Of a stretch of 64,000 nucleotides of DNA, positions 56,022-64,000 are shown piece by piece. The DNA is from Pleomorphomonas oryzae DSM 16300 (GTDB taxonomy: Bacteria; Pseudomonadota; Alphaproteobacteria; Rhizobiales; Pleomorphomonadaceae): the NCBI RefSeq assembly GCF_000422965.1, contig NZ_AUHB01000008.1, positions 124,001-188,000 of the forward strand, in the 5' to 3' direction. Below the pieces are notes generated by a model. The model worked only from the letters and a program-made list of their open reading frames with translations, did not search any database and had not been told where the DNA came from. The translations under genes and the position numbers were made by a program. Every line of letters starts with the position of its first letter. Within the stretch, counting starts at the first letter, position 1.

Positions 56022-57179
56022 ATGCGGGACCCCATTCGCCGTTTTCAGTCGATCAGTACAAATGCCCGCACAGCGGTGCGCGAGTTTCGCGACGGCGTGT
56101 CACAACCCAACATGGCCTTCGTGCTGTTCTTCTGCTCCAGCGCCTATGAACTCGACGAGATCGCCGAGGAGATGGCCCTGGGGTTTCCCGGCGTTACGGT
56201 TTTCGGCTGCACGACGGCCGGTGAGATCGGCCCCGAAGGCTATCTCACCTACAGCCTCAGCGGCGCCAGCTTTCCCCGCGACAGTTTCGCAGCCGTCGGT
56301 CGCCTCGTCCCCGACCTGCAGCGGTTCGAACCGGCATCGGCGCGCATCCACGTCCAGTCGCTACTGCTGGAACTCGATGCCGAAACCGCTGACCGCCCGA
56401 GACTCGTCAATCGCTTCGCGCTGTCGCTGATCGACGGCCTGTCGATCCGCGAGGAACTGGTCGGCCGCGCCTTCCAGTCGGCGCTCGACGATATCTGTCT
56501 GATCGGCGGATCGGCGGGCGACGATCTCAACTTCCGACGCACCCACGTCTACGCCGATGGCGGCTTCCACACTGACGCTGCGGTGGTGATGCTGATCGCC
56601 ACGTCGCGACCGTTCCGCGCCGTGAAGATTCAGAATTTCACTCCGATGCAGGAACGGCTGGTGGTGACGGCGGCCGAACCAGAACGCCGGCTGGTCCGGG
56701 AGATCAACGGGCTGCCGGCCACCGAGGAATATGCGCGAGCGACCGACACCACCCCGAAGGGCCTCGGCCCAGCTAGGTTCGCCGCGGCGCCGATCGTCGT
56801 TTTCCTGAGCGGCAGCCAGTACGTGCGCGCGGTCCAGACCGCCCATGGCGACGGCAGTCTCACCTTCTATTGCGCCGTTGATGAGGGCATGGTGTTCCGT
56901 ATCGCCAGCATGACGGATCTGCTCTCCGACCTGAAGGCCGCGCTGGCGGAGATCCGCGACGCCATCGGCAGACCCAAGCTGCTCATCGGGTTCGACTGCA
57001 TCCTGAGAAAGCTGACTATTTCCGCCAAAAGCCTGACCCGGGACGTCGAACACCTGTTCGAAGAGAACAATGTCGTCGGCTTCTCCTGTTATGGCGAGCA
57101 ATATCAGGGCATCCACGTCAACCATACCCTGACGGGCGTCGCGATCGGCGACTTGCCGGAGGACACCCGGCATGGCTAA
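56022..57179 (+). CDS. FIST-domain sensory protein
   Basis: 385 aa if the ATG at 56022 is used. No ribosome site is obvious and the frame is open to a TTG at 55953, so the start is unsure. FIST_N (about 30-230) shows F-G-C-T-T-A-G-E-I-G and G-G-S-A-G-D-D-L-N-F. FIST_C (about 240-375) shows F-S-C-Y-G-E-Q-Y. FIST proteins are thought to bind small ligands such as amino acids and to pass the signal to a partner. The stop overlaps the start of a PAS-GGDEF gene by eight bases, which marks that protein as the partner. Confidence 0.88.
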   Translation: MRDPIRRFQSISTNARTAVREFRDGVSQPNMAFVLFFCSSAYELDEIAEEMALGFPGVTVFGCTTAGEIGPEGYLTYSLSGASFPRDSFAAVGRLVPDLQRFEPASARIHVQSLLLELDAETADRPRLVNRFALSLIDGLSIREELVGRAFQSALDDICLIGGSAGDDLNFRRTHVYADGGFHTDAAVVMLIATSRPFRAVKIQNFTPMQERLVVTAAEPERRLVREINGLPATEEYARATDTTPKGLGPARFAAAPIVVFLSGSQYVRAVQTAHGDGSLTFYCAVDEGMVFRIASMTDLLSDLKAALAEIRDAIGRPKLLIGFDCILRKLTISAKSLTRDVEHLFEENNVVGFSCYGEQYQGIHVNHTLTGVAIGDLPEDTRHG

Positions 57180-58371
57180 GCGTCCGCTTCTGGGCTCTGA
57201 GTCCGACCCGAAACTGCTGCTGGCCGAGATCGCCCGGCAGAACAAGGTCATCGAGGCGCTAATGAACCGGCTGGAGCGCAACGCCGCCGGCGACTATCGT
57301 ACCGAATTCGACGAACTCCAGACGGCCGTCGCCCTGAAGGGCGAGGTGCGCCGCCGTACCGCCGCCCTGGAAACCGCCCTCCGAGACAACGAGCTAATCA
57401 CCCGCAAACTGCGCGAATCCGAGTTCAAGCTGCTCGGCGTCGTCAACCAGCCGCTGGTCGGCATCTCCACCTCCGAAGAGGGAAGATTCACTTTTGCCAA
57501 CAAAAAGATGGCCGACATGTTCGGCTATGACGTCAGCGAGGTGATCGGCCGTGACGTTCTCACCCTGGTGGCCGAGTGCGACCGGCCGATGGTGGCCGAG
57601 CACACGCGCCAGCGCATGTCCGGCGAAGTGCCGATGGCCGACTACACCTTTCGCGGCCTGCGCAAGGACGGTGTGGAGATCGATATCGAGCTGCACGGCA
57701 GCGTCCACAACGTCGGCGTCAGGCCGGTCGCCGTCAGCATCATGCTCGACATCAGCAAGCGCCGGCAGGCCGAGCGGCGGGCCGAAGGGCTGCATGCCCT
57801 CTTGCGCGAGCAGTCGCTCCGCGACGCGCTGACCGGACTCTACAACCGCCGCTATCTCGACGTGGCGCTGGAAGAGGAATGCAATCGGGCCCAACGGGAC
57901 GGCCATGCCTTCAGCGTCGTCATGTGCGATCTCGACCATTTCAAGCTGGTCAACGACCGATACGGCCATCAGGCGGGCGACGACGTGCTCGCCATCATCG
58001 CCGCGGTCATCGACAAGCGCTGCGGATCGGCAGCCCAGGCCTTCCGCTACGGCGGCGAGGAGTTTCTCGCCCTGCTGCCGGGCCAGACCGGTGCCGCGGC
58101 GGCCGGCTGGGCCAACGCACTGCGCAAGGAGCTGCAGACGCAGATCGTCAATCCCGGCCGCGACGCCTTCCGCATCACCGCTTCCTTCGGCGTCGCATCC
58201 TTCCCCGAGCATGGCCTCTGCGGCAACGATCTGATCGGCCTCGCCGATCAGGCTCTTTACCAGGCCAAGCGAGGCGGCCGTAACCAGGTGCGGATTGCCG
58301 ATCTCTCAAACGGGCGAGCCTCTGCCCTCCAGGAACCGCCCCTTCCAATGACAGCACAGGGCAGAAGATAG
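57172..58371 (+). CDS. PAS-GGDEF diguanylate cyclase
   Basis: 399 aa, no membrane segment. A coiled-coil start (about 15-80) is followed by a PAS domain (about 85-200; V-G-I-S-T-S-E-E-G-R-F-T-F-A-N) and a GGDEF domain (about 215-370). The active site reads Y-G294-G-E-E-F, catalytic in many cyclases. The inhibitory-site R-x-x-D just before it is not obvious. It is coupled by overlap to the FIST gene, so a soluble or membrane-near FIST signal should set c-di-GMP output. Confidence 0.92.
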   Translation: MAKRPLLGSESDPKLLLAEIARQNKVIEALMNRLERNAAGDYRTEFDELQTAVALKGEVRRRTAALETALRDNELITRKLRESEFKLLGVVNQPLVGISTSEEGRFTFANKKMADMFGYDVSEVIGRDVLTLVAECDRPMVAEHTRQRMSGEVPMADYTFRGLRKDGVEIDIELHGSVHNVGVRPVAVSIMLDISKRRQAERRAEGLHALLREQSLRDALTGLYNRRYLDVALEEECNRAQRDGHAFSVVMCDLDHFKLVNDRYGHQAGDDVLAIIAAVIDKRCGSAAQAFRYGGEEFLALLPGQTGAAAAGWANALRKELQTQIVNPGRDAFRITASFGVASFPEHGLCGNDLIGLADQALYQAKRGGRNQVRIADLSNGRASALQEPPLPMTAQGRR

Positions 58372-58558
58372 CGAACCGGGCGGCGAAGGTGGAGAGTCAC
58401 TTCATCTCGTCATGGATCGACAGCGGCAACAGCCATCCGCCTTGCGGGCTGAAAACGAAAAATCAGACCACTACAAGCATTTCTCGAGCGCTTAACCTTT
58501 CGCAACGCGGTGGAAGCGACGGGCGCTTTGCCGCCATTCTGGCGAAGGGAGACATGCG

Positions 58559-59176
58559 ATGGCGACGCTCATTCTTCCGGGCTGGCAAGGCTCGGGGCCC
58601 GGACACTGGCAGGCGCATTGGCTGAACCTGATGGACAGGACGGTGCTGGTGCGGCAGCGCGATTGGGAGCGCCCGGATCTCGATGACTGGCTTGCAGAGG
58701 CAATCGAGGCGATCGAGCGCTATCCGAATCCCATTCTGGTTGGCCACAGCCTCGGCGCCATCCTGATCGCCCACCTTGCGAGCCGCTACCCGGACCTGCT
58801 GATCGCCGGCGCGCTGCTGGTCGCGCCCGCCGACGTTGACAACCAGGCGGACACCGTGCCGGCCGTCGCCTCCTTCGCTCCCATTCCGACCGGGCCGCTC
58901 GGCTTTCCGGCCATCGTGGTCGGCAGCCGCAACGATCCGTGGATGCCATCCGCCCGCGCCCGTATCCTCGCCCGCATGTGGGAGGCTGAGTATGTCGACG
59001 CCGGACATGCCGGCCACATCAATGCCATGACTGACCTGGGCGCTTGGCCCGAAGGTCAGAAGCTGCTCGCTCGCGTAACGGCGGTGGCACGAAGTCGGTC
59101 GCTGGCGCGCGGCAGCGGCTTCTGCGGCGGTGCGGCGCGCAAGGGAATTTACCCATTGGCCGCTGCCGCGAACTGA
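58559..59176 (+). CDS. RBBP9/YdeN-type alpha/beta hydrolase
   Basis: 205 aa, with GGGAG just before the ATG. It has the short RBBP9 fold: L-P-G-W-Q-G-S-G-P-G-H-W-Q near the start, the nucleophile elbow V-G-H-S64-L-G-A, the acid in G-S-R-N-D-P-W, and the catalytic His in G-H-A-G-H-I-N. A serine hydrolase of unknown substrate. The last 25 residues (after A-R-V-T) are not family-like and may be an extension past the usual end. Confidence 0.88.
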   Translation: MATLILPGWQGSGPGHWQAHWLNLMDRTVLVRQRDWERPDLDDWLAEAIEAIERYPNPILVGHSLGAILIAHLASRYPDLLIAGALLVAPADVDNQADTVPAVASFAPIPTGPLGFPAIVVGSRNDPWMPSARARILARMWEAEYVDAGHAGHINAMTDLGAWPEGQKLLARVTAVARSRSLARGSGFCGGAARKGIYPLAAAAN

Positions 59177-59251
59177 AAATGACCTGTCAACAATCAGCAG
59201 CGCGGCATCACCGCCGAGAATAGCGGCCGGCCTCCTGACGGAACACTGGCA

Positions 59252-59695
59252 CTAGCCGGCGAGCACCATGGCAGCCGTGTTGGATTTCTGCAGCATGTCG
59301 GCCAGCGTGGTGCGGTCGAGCACCTCTGCCATGGCGTCCCGCACCTCGGTCATGACAATGCGGACCGAACAGGTGGAGAGGTCGCCGCAGTCGTCGCAGG
59401 GCTGGAAGGCGGTCCGACTGGCGCAGGCAATCGGCGCCAGTGGTCCATCAAGCGCCCGCACCACCGGTCCGATGACAATCTCGGCCGCCGGGCGGCTCAG
59501 AGCAAAGCCGCCGCCGGGGCCTTTCCACGAGCGGACGAAGCCAGCGTTCTTGAGATCGCGCATGATGGCGTCGAGGAATTTCTTGGAGATATTCTCGCGT
59601 GCCGCGATTTCCGCCACCTGGACCGCCTTGCCAGGCTCCGAGCGAGCAAGGTGGACCAGCGCCTTGAGCCCGTATTTGCCCTTCTTGGTCAGCAT
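59252..59695 (-). CDS. Rrf2-family regulator with a four-cysteine cluster
   Basis: 147 aa. The winged helix-turn-helix is N-terminal (K-K-G-K-Y-G-L-K-A-L; I-S-K-K-F-L-D-A-I-M-R-D-L). The wing contains G-P-G-G-G-F. Cysteines C91, C100, C103 and C109 form the Rrf2 cluster region that binds Fe-S in IscR/NsrR/RsrR-type regulators (in IscR three Cys and a His). It could sense redox, NO or iron-sulfur status. Neighbours are PLP and aldo/keto-type genes; control of them is inference. Confidence 0.9.
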   Translation of the reverse strand: MLTKKGKYGLKALVHLARSEPGKAVQVAEIAARENISKKFLDAIMRDLKNAGFVRSWKGPGGGFALSRPAAEIVIGPVVRALDGPLAPIACASRTAFQPCDDCGDLSTCSVRIVMTEVRDAMAEVLDRTTLADMLQKSNTAAMVLAG

Positions 59696-60013
59696 TGCTC
59701 GTCTCCAGACGCGTTAAAGGCCGAAATAGCGGCGTACGGGCATGGCGTCAATCGATCGGAGCTCCTTTGGCTCACCACAATGACGGAAGTTGATGCATCC
59801 CGTGAGTTCGCGGCAATTCGTTCTGGATCCGATCGGAACACCTTGGAAGATCAAGGCAAACCATGTGCGGTCAAACCGGCTTCTCGCGGCATATCGTTCC
59901 AGCATCACCCGGCAAAAGGAAAATACAAGCCTGATGACGCCCGGAAATATTGGCTAGCCTTCTCAGGATTGCTGGCCAGATCCAGCACACAGACCTCTTC
60001 CGGAGCGAGGAAA
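59696..60013. other. Gap between the Rrf2 gene and the aldo/keto reductase-like gene
   Basis: 318 bases. It contains the back-to-back promoters of the two genes. An open frame on the plus strand runs through it into the reductase-like gene, but it shows no domain sequence before the ATG at 60014. Confidence 0.4.
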
Positions 60014-60976
60014 ATGCCAGAAGGCCGAATGCCGAGCCCCCTGTCTACCGTCGCAGGCAAGCCACTGTCACGGGTCGGACTTGGTACGGCCGCTTTTGGC
60101 AAGGGTGGCAATGCAGACGACCTCGCTGACGCCACCTTGCGGCGTGCCCTCGACCTCGGCATCAACTGGATCGATACGGATGCAGTGTTCGGATTTGGCG
60201 GTGCCGAGCGGCTGATCGGCCGCACCCTGGCCGAGCTGCCGGTTGATGATCGTCCCTTCATCGCCATTGCAGCGGGCTACGATTGGGATGGCCGATCACG
60301 GCGAGTCACGCCGCAGCTTGCCATGCAACCGCGCCGCCTGCGTCAACAGATCGAACGGTCACTCGCCCGCCTCGGCATTGAAGCCGCCGACCTCGTCAAA
60401 CTCAATCTCGACGCAAGCTCGGACGCGCTATTCGAAGATGCATGGTCGACTTTGCTCGATCTCAAGCAGAGCGGCCTCGTCCGAGCGGTTGGCCTGATCG
60501 CACCCGACAGCGCTCGCCTCGAACGCGCCGAGCGGATCGGCGCCTGCGACGCCGTCTACGTCGAGTTGTCGCTGGTCGATCGCCGCATCGGCGACAGTGA
60601 ACTTCTATGGCGGCGGATGCCAACGTCTACGATCATCGCCTATCGGACGCTTGGCGGTGGCGAGCTGGTGTCACCCAGCGGCCCCATCGATGCGCCCAAC
60701 AAACTGGCCCTAGGTCCGCTCAGGCAGCTTCTCCAAACAATCGCCACCCGTCGGCACGCAATGCCGTCGGCCGTCGCCGCAGCCTGGAGCCTGACCTGGC
60801 TAGGAATAGCCGGCATCGCCGTGGGGGCTCAATGTCCCGAGCACATCGCCGCTGTCGCTTCTGCGCCGGAGGTCGAACTCTCCGTGCGCGACCTTTCCGA
60901 CATCGCAAACCTCTTGCCGACACTCGGTCCCGAGCGCGGCCCTCTTCATCCCCGCCGGTTCGCCAAAGCGGCATGA
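60014..60976 (+). CDS. Aldo/keto reductase-fold protein lacking most of the catalytic tetrad
   Basis: 320 aa from the ATG at 60014; an ATG at 60029 is an alternative. The AKR barrel is clear: L-S-R-V-G-L-G-T-A-A-F-G, G-I-N-W-I-D-T, R-L-I-G-R-T-L, L-R-Q-Q-I-E-R-S-L-A-R-L-G. The catalytic Asp is kept (D54). The Tyr of the usual Y-G motif is F59, the Lys of the usual T-K is A86, and the His of the usual L-H is N131. Reductase activity is therefore unlikely; a binding, sensory or altered-chemistry role is possible. It starts 318 bases from the divergent Rrf2 gene. Confidence 0.82.
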   Translation: MPEGRMPSPLSTVAGKPLSRVGLGTAAFGKGGNADDLADATLRRALDLGINWIDTDAVFGFGGAERLIGRTLAELPVDDRPFIAIAAGYDWDGRSRRVTPQLAMQPRRLRQQIERSLARLGIEAADLVKLNLDASSDALFEDAWSTLLDLKQSGLVRAVGLIAPDSARLERAERIGACDAVYVELSLVDRRIGDSELLWRRMPTSTIIAYRTLGGGELVSPSGPIDAPNKLALGPLRQLLQTIATRRHAMPSAVAAAWSLTWLGIAGIAVGAQCPEHIAAVASAPEVELSVRDLSDIANLLPTLGPERGPLHPRRFAKAA

Positions 60977-61095
60977 ACCCAGTCGTTTTCTCTCAGAAGA
61001 GTTTCAGCTCCCGTCTCCCAACATCGCCCGCTCGGCGCTCGACAGTTCCCGAGACGGCCCCGCGAAGGCTCAACCTCTCGTCGCCGTTCGTCAAT

Positions 61096-62166
61096 TCAAG
61101 CCGTGGGTTCTGCTTGTTCCTGCGTGAGCGCCAACGCTGCCGCCGAACGAATGTCGGCGGCGAGCTCATCGACGCGTGCCGGATCGGCGTCCCAGGCGAA
61201 CATGAAACGGGCACCGCCGCCGATGAAGGTGTAGAAGCGCCAACCTCGACGGCGCAACTCGTCCAGCACGGCCTCGGGAGCACTCAGGAACACCGAGTTT
61301 GCCTCTACGGGAAAGAGCAATTCGATGCCGGGCACGCCGGCGATCGCCGCCGTCAACCGGGCTGCGCAAGCGTTGCCGTGGCGGGCATTGCGCAGCCAGG
61401 CCCCACTTTCCAGCATGCCGATCCATGGCGCCGACAGGAACCGCATCTTCGACGCGAGCTGCCCGGCCTGCTTGCAGCGATAGTCAAAATCCTCGGCCAG
61501 CGCCCTGTCGAAGAAGATGACAGCTTCGCCGACAGCCATGCCGTTCTTGGTTCCGCCGAAACAGAGCACGTCGACGCCGGCCTGCCAGGATAGCTCGGCC
61601 GGCGAACAGCCAAGCGCCGCACAGGCATGAGCAAAGCGGGCGCCGTCCATATGCAGCTTGAGCCCCAGCTCCCGGCAGACCGCGGCGATGGCTCGGACTT
61701 CCTCGATGCTATAGACGAGGCCGGTTTCGGTTGGCTGGGTGATGGTCACCACCCGAGGCTTGGGGAAATGGATGTCGGACCGACTGTTGGCCAGCGCCCT
61801 GATGATATCCGGCGTCAGCTTGGGTGCCGTCGGTGACGCGACAAGCAGCTTCGATCCGTTGGAAAAGAACTCGGGCGCGCCACACTCGTCGGTTTCCACG
61901 TGCGCCGACGAGGCGCAGATGACGCTGTGGAACGACTGGCAAAGGGAAGCGAGAGCCAGCGAGTTGGCCGCTGTGCCGTTGAAGACGAAAAAGACCTCGC
62001 AGTCCTTTTCGAACAGATGCCTGAACGCGTCGGCGGCGCGCTGGGTCCACGCATCCTCGCCATAGGCGATGGCCGAGCCGCCATTGGCGCGCTCCATCTC
62101 GGCCCAGGCCTCGGGACAGATGCCGGCGTAATTGTCGCTTGCGAATTGCTGGGCGGGATTGGTCAC
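61096..62166 (-). CDS. ltaE: Low-specificity L-threonine aldolase
   Basis: 356 aa. A fold-type I PLP enzyme with S-A-H-V-E-T-D-E-C-G-A-P-E, L-H-M-D174-G-A-R-F-A-H and the Schiff-base lysine in F-G-G-T-K207-N-G. It cleaves threonine or beta-hydroxy amino acids to glycine and an aldehyde. It converges with the aldo/keto-like gene and is divergent from the next PLP enzyme across 447 bases. Confidence 0.93.
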   Translation of the reverse strand: MTNPAQQFASDNYAGICPEAWAEMERANGGSAIAYGEDAWTQRAADAFRHLFEKDCEVFFVFNGTAANSLALASLCQSFHSVICASSAHVETDECGAPEFFSNGSKLLVASPTAPKLTPDIIRALANSRSDIHFPKPRVVTITQPTETGLVYSIEEVRAIAAVCRELGLKLHMDGARFAHACAALGCSPAELSWQAGVDVLCFGGTKNGMAVGEAVIFFDRALAEDFDYRCKQAGQLASKMRFLSAPWIGMLESGAWLRNARHGNACAARLTAAIAGVPGIELLFPVEANSVFLSAPEAVLDELRRRGWRFYTFIGGGARFMFAWDADPARVDELAADIRSAAALALTQEQAEPTA

Positions 62167-62613
62167 GTCAACTTCCTCTCATTTCAGAAGCGGAGCGACG
62201 CGTGGCTGGGATCCCGTTGGTTGCCGGTCGGCCACATCCCCCTCTTCACGAAGGGCACCACCTTGCTCGGGAGCAGGTTGGTGTCGGGCGTCTCCCCGAC
62301 TCTTGATGCATGAATGGCAATTACCACTACAACCGACCTCCGGCAACCGTCTGTCGAGGCGTGCCGATAGAAACGCCCGGTCTCCTTGCCTCTGGTATCC
62401 TTTTGCCTGCTCCTTGATGCCGATTCATACCAAGCTGGCTCAAGTCCAAGCTTTCTATATTCTCCGGTGGCGCGGCTTGCGGCACATCATGTCGCCATCG
62501 GCGCAACTGCGGCATCCTGAATGCGCGCACGAGGCTTGCACGATCGGGACGCCTGCCGGCGCAAGGATCGCGGATAGGCGTGCGACCACGGAACGAATAA
62601 GGGGATATGGACT
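62167..62613. other. Divergent leader between two PLP-enzyme genes
   Basis: 447 bases with no supportable gene. It must contain promoters for ltaE (left) and the 62614 gene (right). A TATATT at 62456-62461 is a candidate -10 for the latter. A longer role, such as a regulatory RNA, cannot be judged by eye. Confidence 0.4.
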
Positions 62614-64000
62614 ATGGCGCGGCTAGGTTTGGAACGTAACGTCGTCGATCAAGAGGTTCTCGACCGGACCATCGCGCGCCTCGGCCAGGAAGGCGTATTG
62701 CTGCCGACGCTGGGACAGCTCGCCAATCCCAAGACCGTTCCAGACGGCGTCCGCAAGCGTCTCGCCAGCGTCGATCCCGATGTGGCCAATCCCCTCAACC
62801 TGTTTCGTGTGCACTGGTTCAACGACGCGGCTCGCAGCGGACTCACCGACACGCCCGTCCACGTCGAGCTGCCGAGCGAGCTGACCGGCGTCAAGGCGCG
62901 CATCGTGCTGGCGCTCGGCAACCGCTTCCCGATGATCCGCGCCCACAAGGTGCTCGCCGCCTACGGCTGCCTGGTGCCGCGCCTCGTCACCGGACAGTTC
63001 GACCCCAGCCATCATAAGGCCGTCTGGCCGTCCACCGGCAACTACTGCCGCGGCGGCGTCGCCATCTCGCGCATTCTCGGCTGCCATGGCGTGGCCGTGC
63101 TGCCGGAGAACATGAGCCGCGAGCGCTTCGACTGGCTCGACAAGTGGGTGGTGGACAGTTCCGACGTCATCAAGACGCCCGGCTCGGAGAGCAACGTCAA
63201 GGAAATCTATGACGAGTGCGCCCGGCTCGACAGCGACGCCGACAACATCATCTTCAACCAGTTCTGCGAGTTCGGAAACTATCTCGTTCACCGTACCTGC
63301 ACCGGCGCGGCGCTGGAGACGCTGTTCAAGGCGATCACCAAGGACCGCCCCGGATCCAAGCTTGCGGCTTTCGTGTCGGCCTCCGGATCGAGCGGCACGC
63401 TGGCAGCCGGCGACCATCTCAAGGAGCATCACGGCACCAAGATCGTCGTTGTCGAGGCGACCGAGTGTCCGACGCTCCTGGAGAATGGCTTCGGCGAGCA
63501 CAACATCCAGGGTATCGGCGACAAGCACGTGCCCTACATCCACAACCTCATGAACACCGACATGGTGGCCGGCGTCAGCGACAGCGACACCGATCGGCTG
63601 ATCGTGCTGTTCAACACCGAAGTCGGCCGCAACTACCTGATCGAGCGCCGCGGCATCGATCCGAAGCTGGTCGCCGACCTCAGCAATCTCGGCCTGTCGT
63701 CGATCTGCAACATGCTCGCGGCGATCAAGACCGCCAAGTATTACGACATGGGCCCGGACGACGTCATCGTCACCCTGGCCACCGATGGCGCCGCCATGTA
63801 CGGCAGCGAGATCGACAAGGTGATCAAGCGTGATTTCGGCAACCGCTTCGACGCGGTGGCGGCTGGCGAGACCTGGGGCCGTTCGCTGGCGGCGGCGTCG
63901 ACCAGCGACCTCCTCGAAATGACCTATGTCGACCGCAAGCGGGTGTTCAACCTCGGCTACTTCACCTGGGTGGAGCAGCAGGGCGTCTCCATCGAAGAGT
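62614..64000 (+). CDS. PLP-dependent lyase/cysteine-synthase-like enzyme (cut off by window end)
   Basis: 462 codons are visible and the frame is still open at 64000. AGGGG lies about ten bases before the ATG. It belongs to the fold-type II (tryptophan-synthase beta) superfamily. A likely Schiff-base Lys is K112 (R-A-H-K-V-L-A), the substrate loop is S140-T-G-N-Y, and a Gly/Ser phosphate loop follows (S-A-S-G-S-S-G-T-L-A-A-G). It is longer than cysteine synthase, with an N-terminal extension of about 70 residues. This matches a family annotated only as 'pyridoxal-5'-phosphate-dependent protein beta subunit'. The reaction is unknown to me. Confidence 0.85.
   Translation, partial: MARLGLERNVVDQEVLDRTIARLGQEGVLLPTLGQLANPKTVPDGVRKRLASVDPDVANPLNLFRVHWFNDAARSGLTDTPVHVELPSELTGVKARIVLALGNRFPMIRAHKVLAAYGCLVPRLVTGQFDPSHHKAVWPSTGNYCRGGVAISRILGCHGVAVLPENMSRERFDWLDKWVVDSSDVIKTPGSESNVKEIYDECARLDSDADNIIFNQFCEFGNYLVHRTCTGAALETLFKAITKDRPGSKLAAFVSASGSSGTLAAGDHLKEHHGTKIVVVEATECPTLLENGFGEHNIQGIGDKHVPYIHNLMNTDMVAGVSDSDTDRLIVLFNTEVGRNYLIERRGIDPKLVADLSNLGLSSICNMLAAIKTAKYYDMGPDDVIVTLATDGAAMYGSEIDKVIKRDFGNRFDAVAAGETWGRSLAAASTSDLLEMTYVDRKRVFNLGYFTWVEQQGVSIEE

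Noticed and set aside
62623-63543. 306-codon minus-strand open frame
   Set aside because: Antisense to the PLP enzyme, whose motifs and ribosome site are convincing.

Overview
The window is high-GC DNA, densely coded on both strands, with the gene style of an alphaproteobacterium. The evidence is an IalB-family protein, an extended-signal autotransporter, stand-alone soluble-tip chemotaxis receptors, DUF805, and many LysR/TetR/AraC regulators. I lean towards the Hyphomicrobiales (a Pleomorphomonas-like organism), but no rRNA or marker gene here proves it. I see no tRNA, rRNA, CRISPR array, integrase or transposase.

Layout. 1-1127: end of a DsbA-like thiol oxidoreductase and an L,D-transpeptidase. 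1128-5532: a foreign-looking module holding a SigZ-like ECF sigma factor with a cysteine tail, facing arsP, arsD, an MFS exporter and a MoaF-like gene. It lies between two 114-bp copies of the L,D-transpeptidase 3' end (993-1106 and 5533-5646). 5962-11815: chemotaxis receptor, DUF805 protein, Lrp regulator divergent from a DMT exporter, glutathione transferase, SMP-30-like protein. 11959-15666: autotransporter followed by an IalB protein. 16087-20075: LysR regulator divergent from an SLC13/ArsB-type transporter, a frameshifted histidine phosphatase, and an AT-rich orphan gene. 20176-22451: KdpE with a KdpD that lacks the N-terminal KdpD/Usp sensor; no kdpFABC is present. 23095-25179: second chemotaxis receptor. 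25437-32875: a complete, translationally coupled arnBCADTEF operon (L-Ara4N modification of lipid A), with tandem repeats of response-regulator style upstream. 33002-37638: a P-type cation ATPase, then the potassium transporter kup, whose leader carries a close match to the E. coli KdpE operator. 37963-39942: GGDEF-EAL protein.

39943-43000 is a zone of decay: a frameshifted small gene, a remnant of a membrane-protein paralogue and a 72-bp EAL-domain remnant lie among an esterase-like hydrolase, an FAD oxidoreductase and an AraC/GyrI regulator. 43984-47211: two NAD(P)-binding reductases, a divergent LysR, and a membrane protein. 47276-52185: tetR-MFP-RND efflux operon behind a TetR-type dyad. 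52392-58371: secreted protein, RHH/ParE toxin-antitoxin pair, DUF4892-OmpA protein, membrane protein, and an overlapping FIST-diguanylate cyclase pair. 58559-64000: RBBP9-like hydrolase, Rrf2 regulator with four cysteines, an aldo/keto reductase-fold protein lacking three of the four catalytic residues, threonine aldolase, and a cut-off PLP enzyme.

Themes. The window is rich in envelope defence (arn operon, RND pump, OmpA, autotransporter), cation handling (KdpDE, kup, P-type ATPase) and c-di-GMP/chemotaxis signalling. Two ideas deserve the first look: the thiol-themed SigZ-ArsP-ArsD-MFS module inside a duplicated gene end, and a rewired Kdp circuit in which a shortened KdpD/KdpE may control kup.
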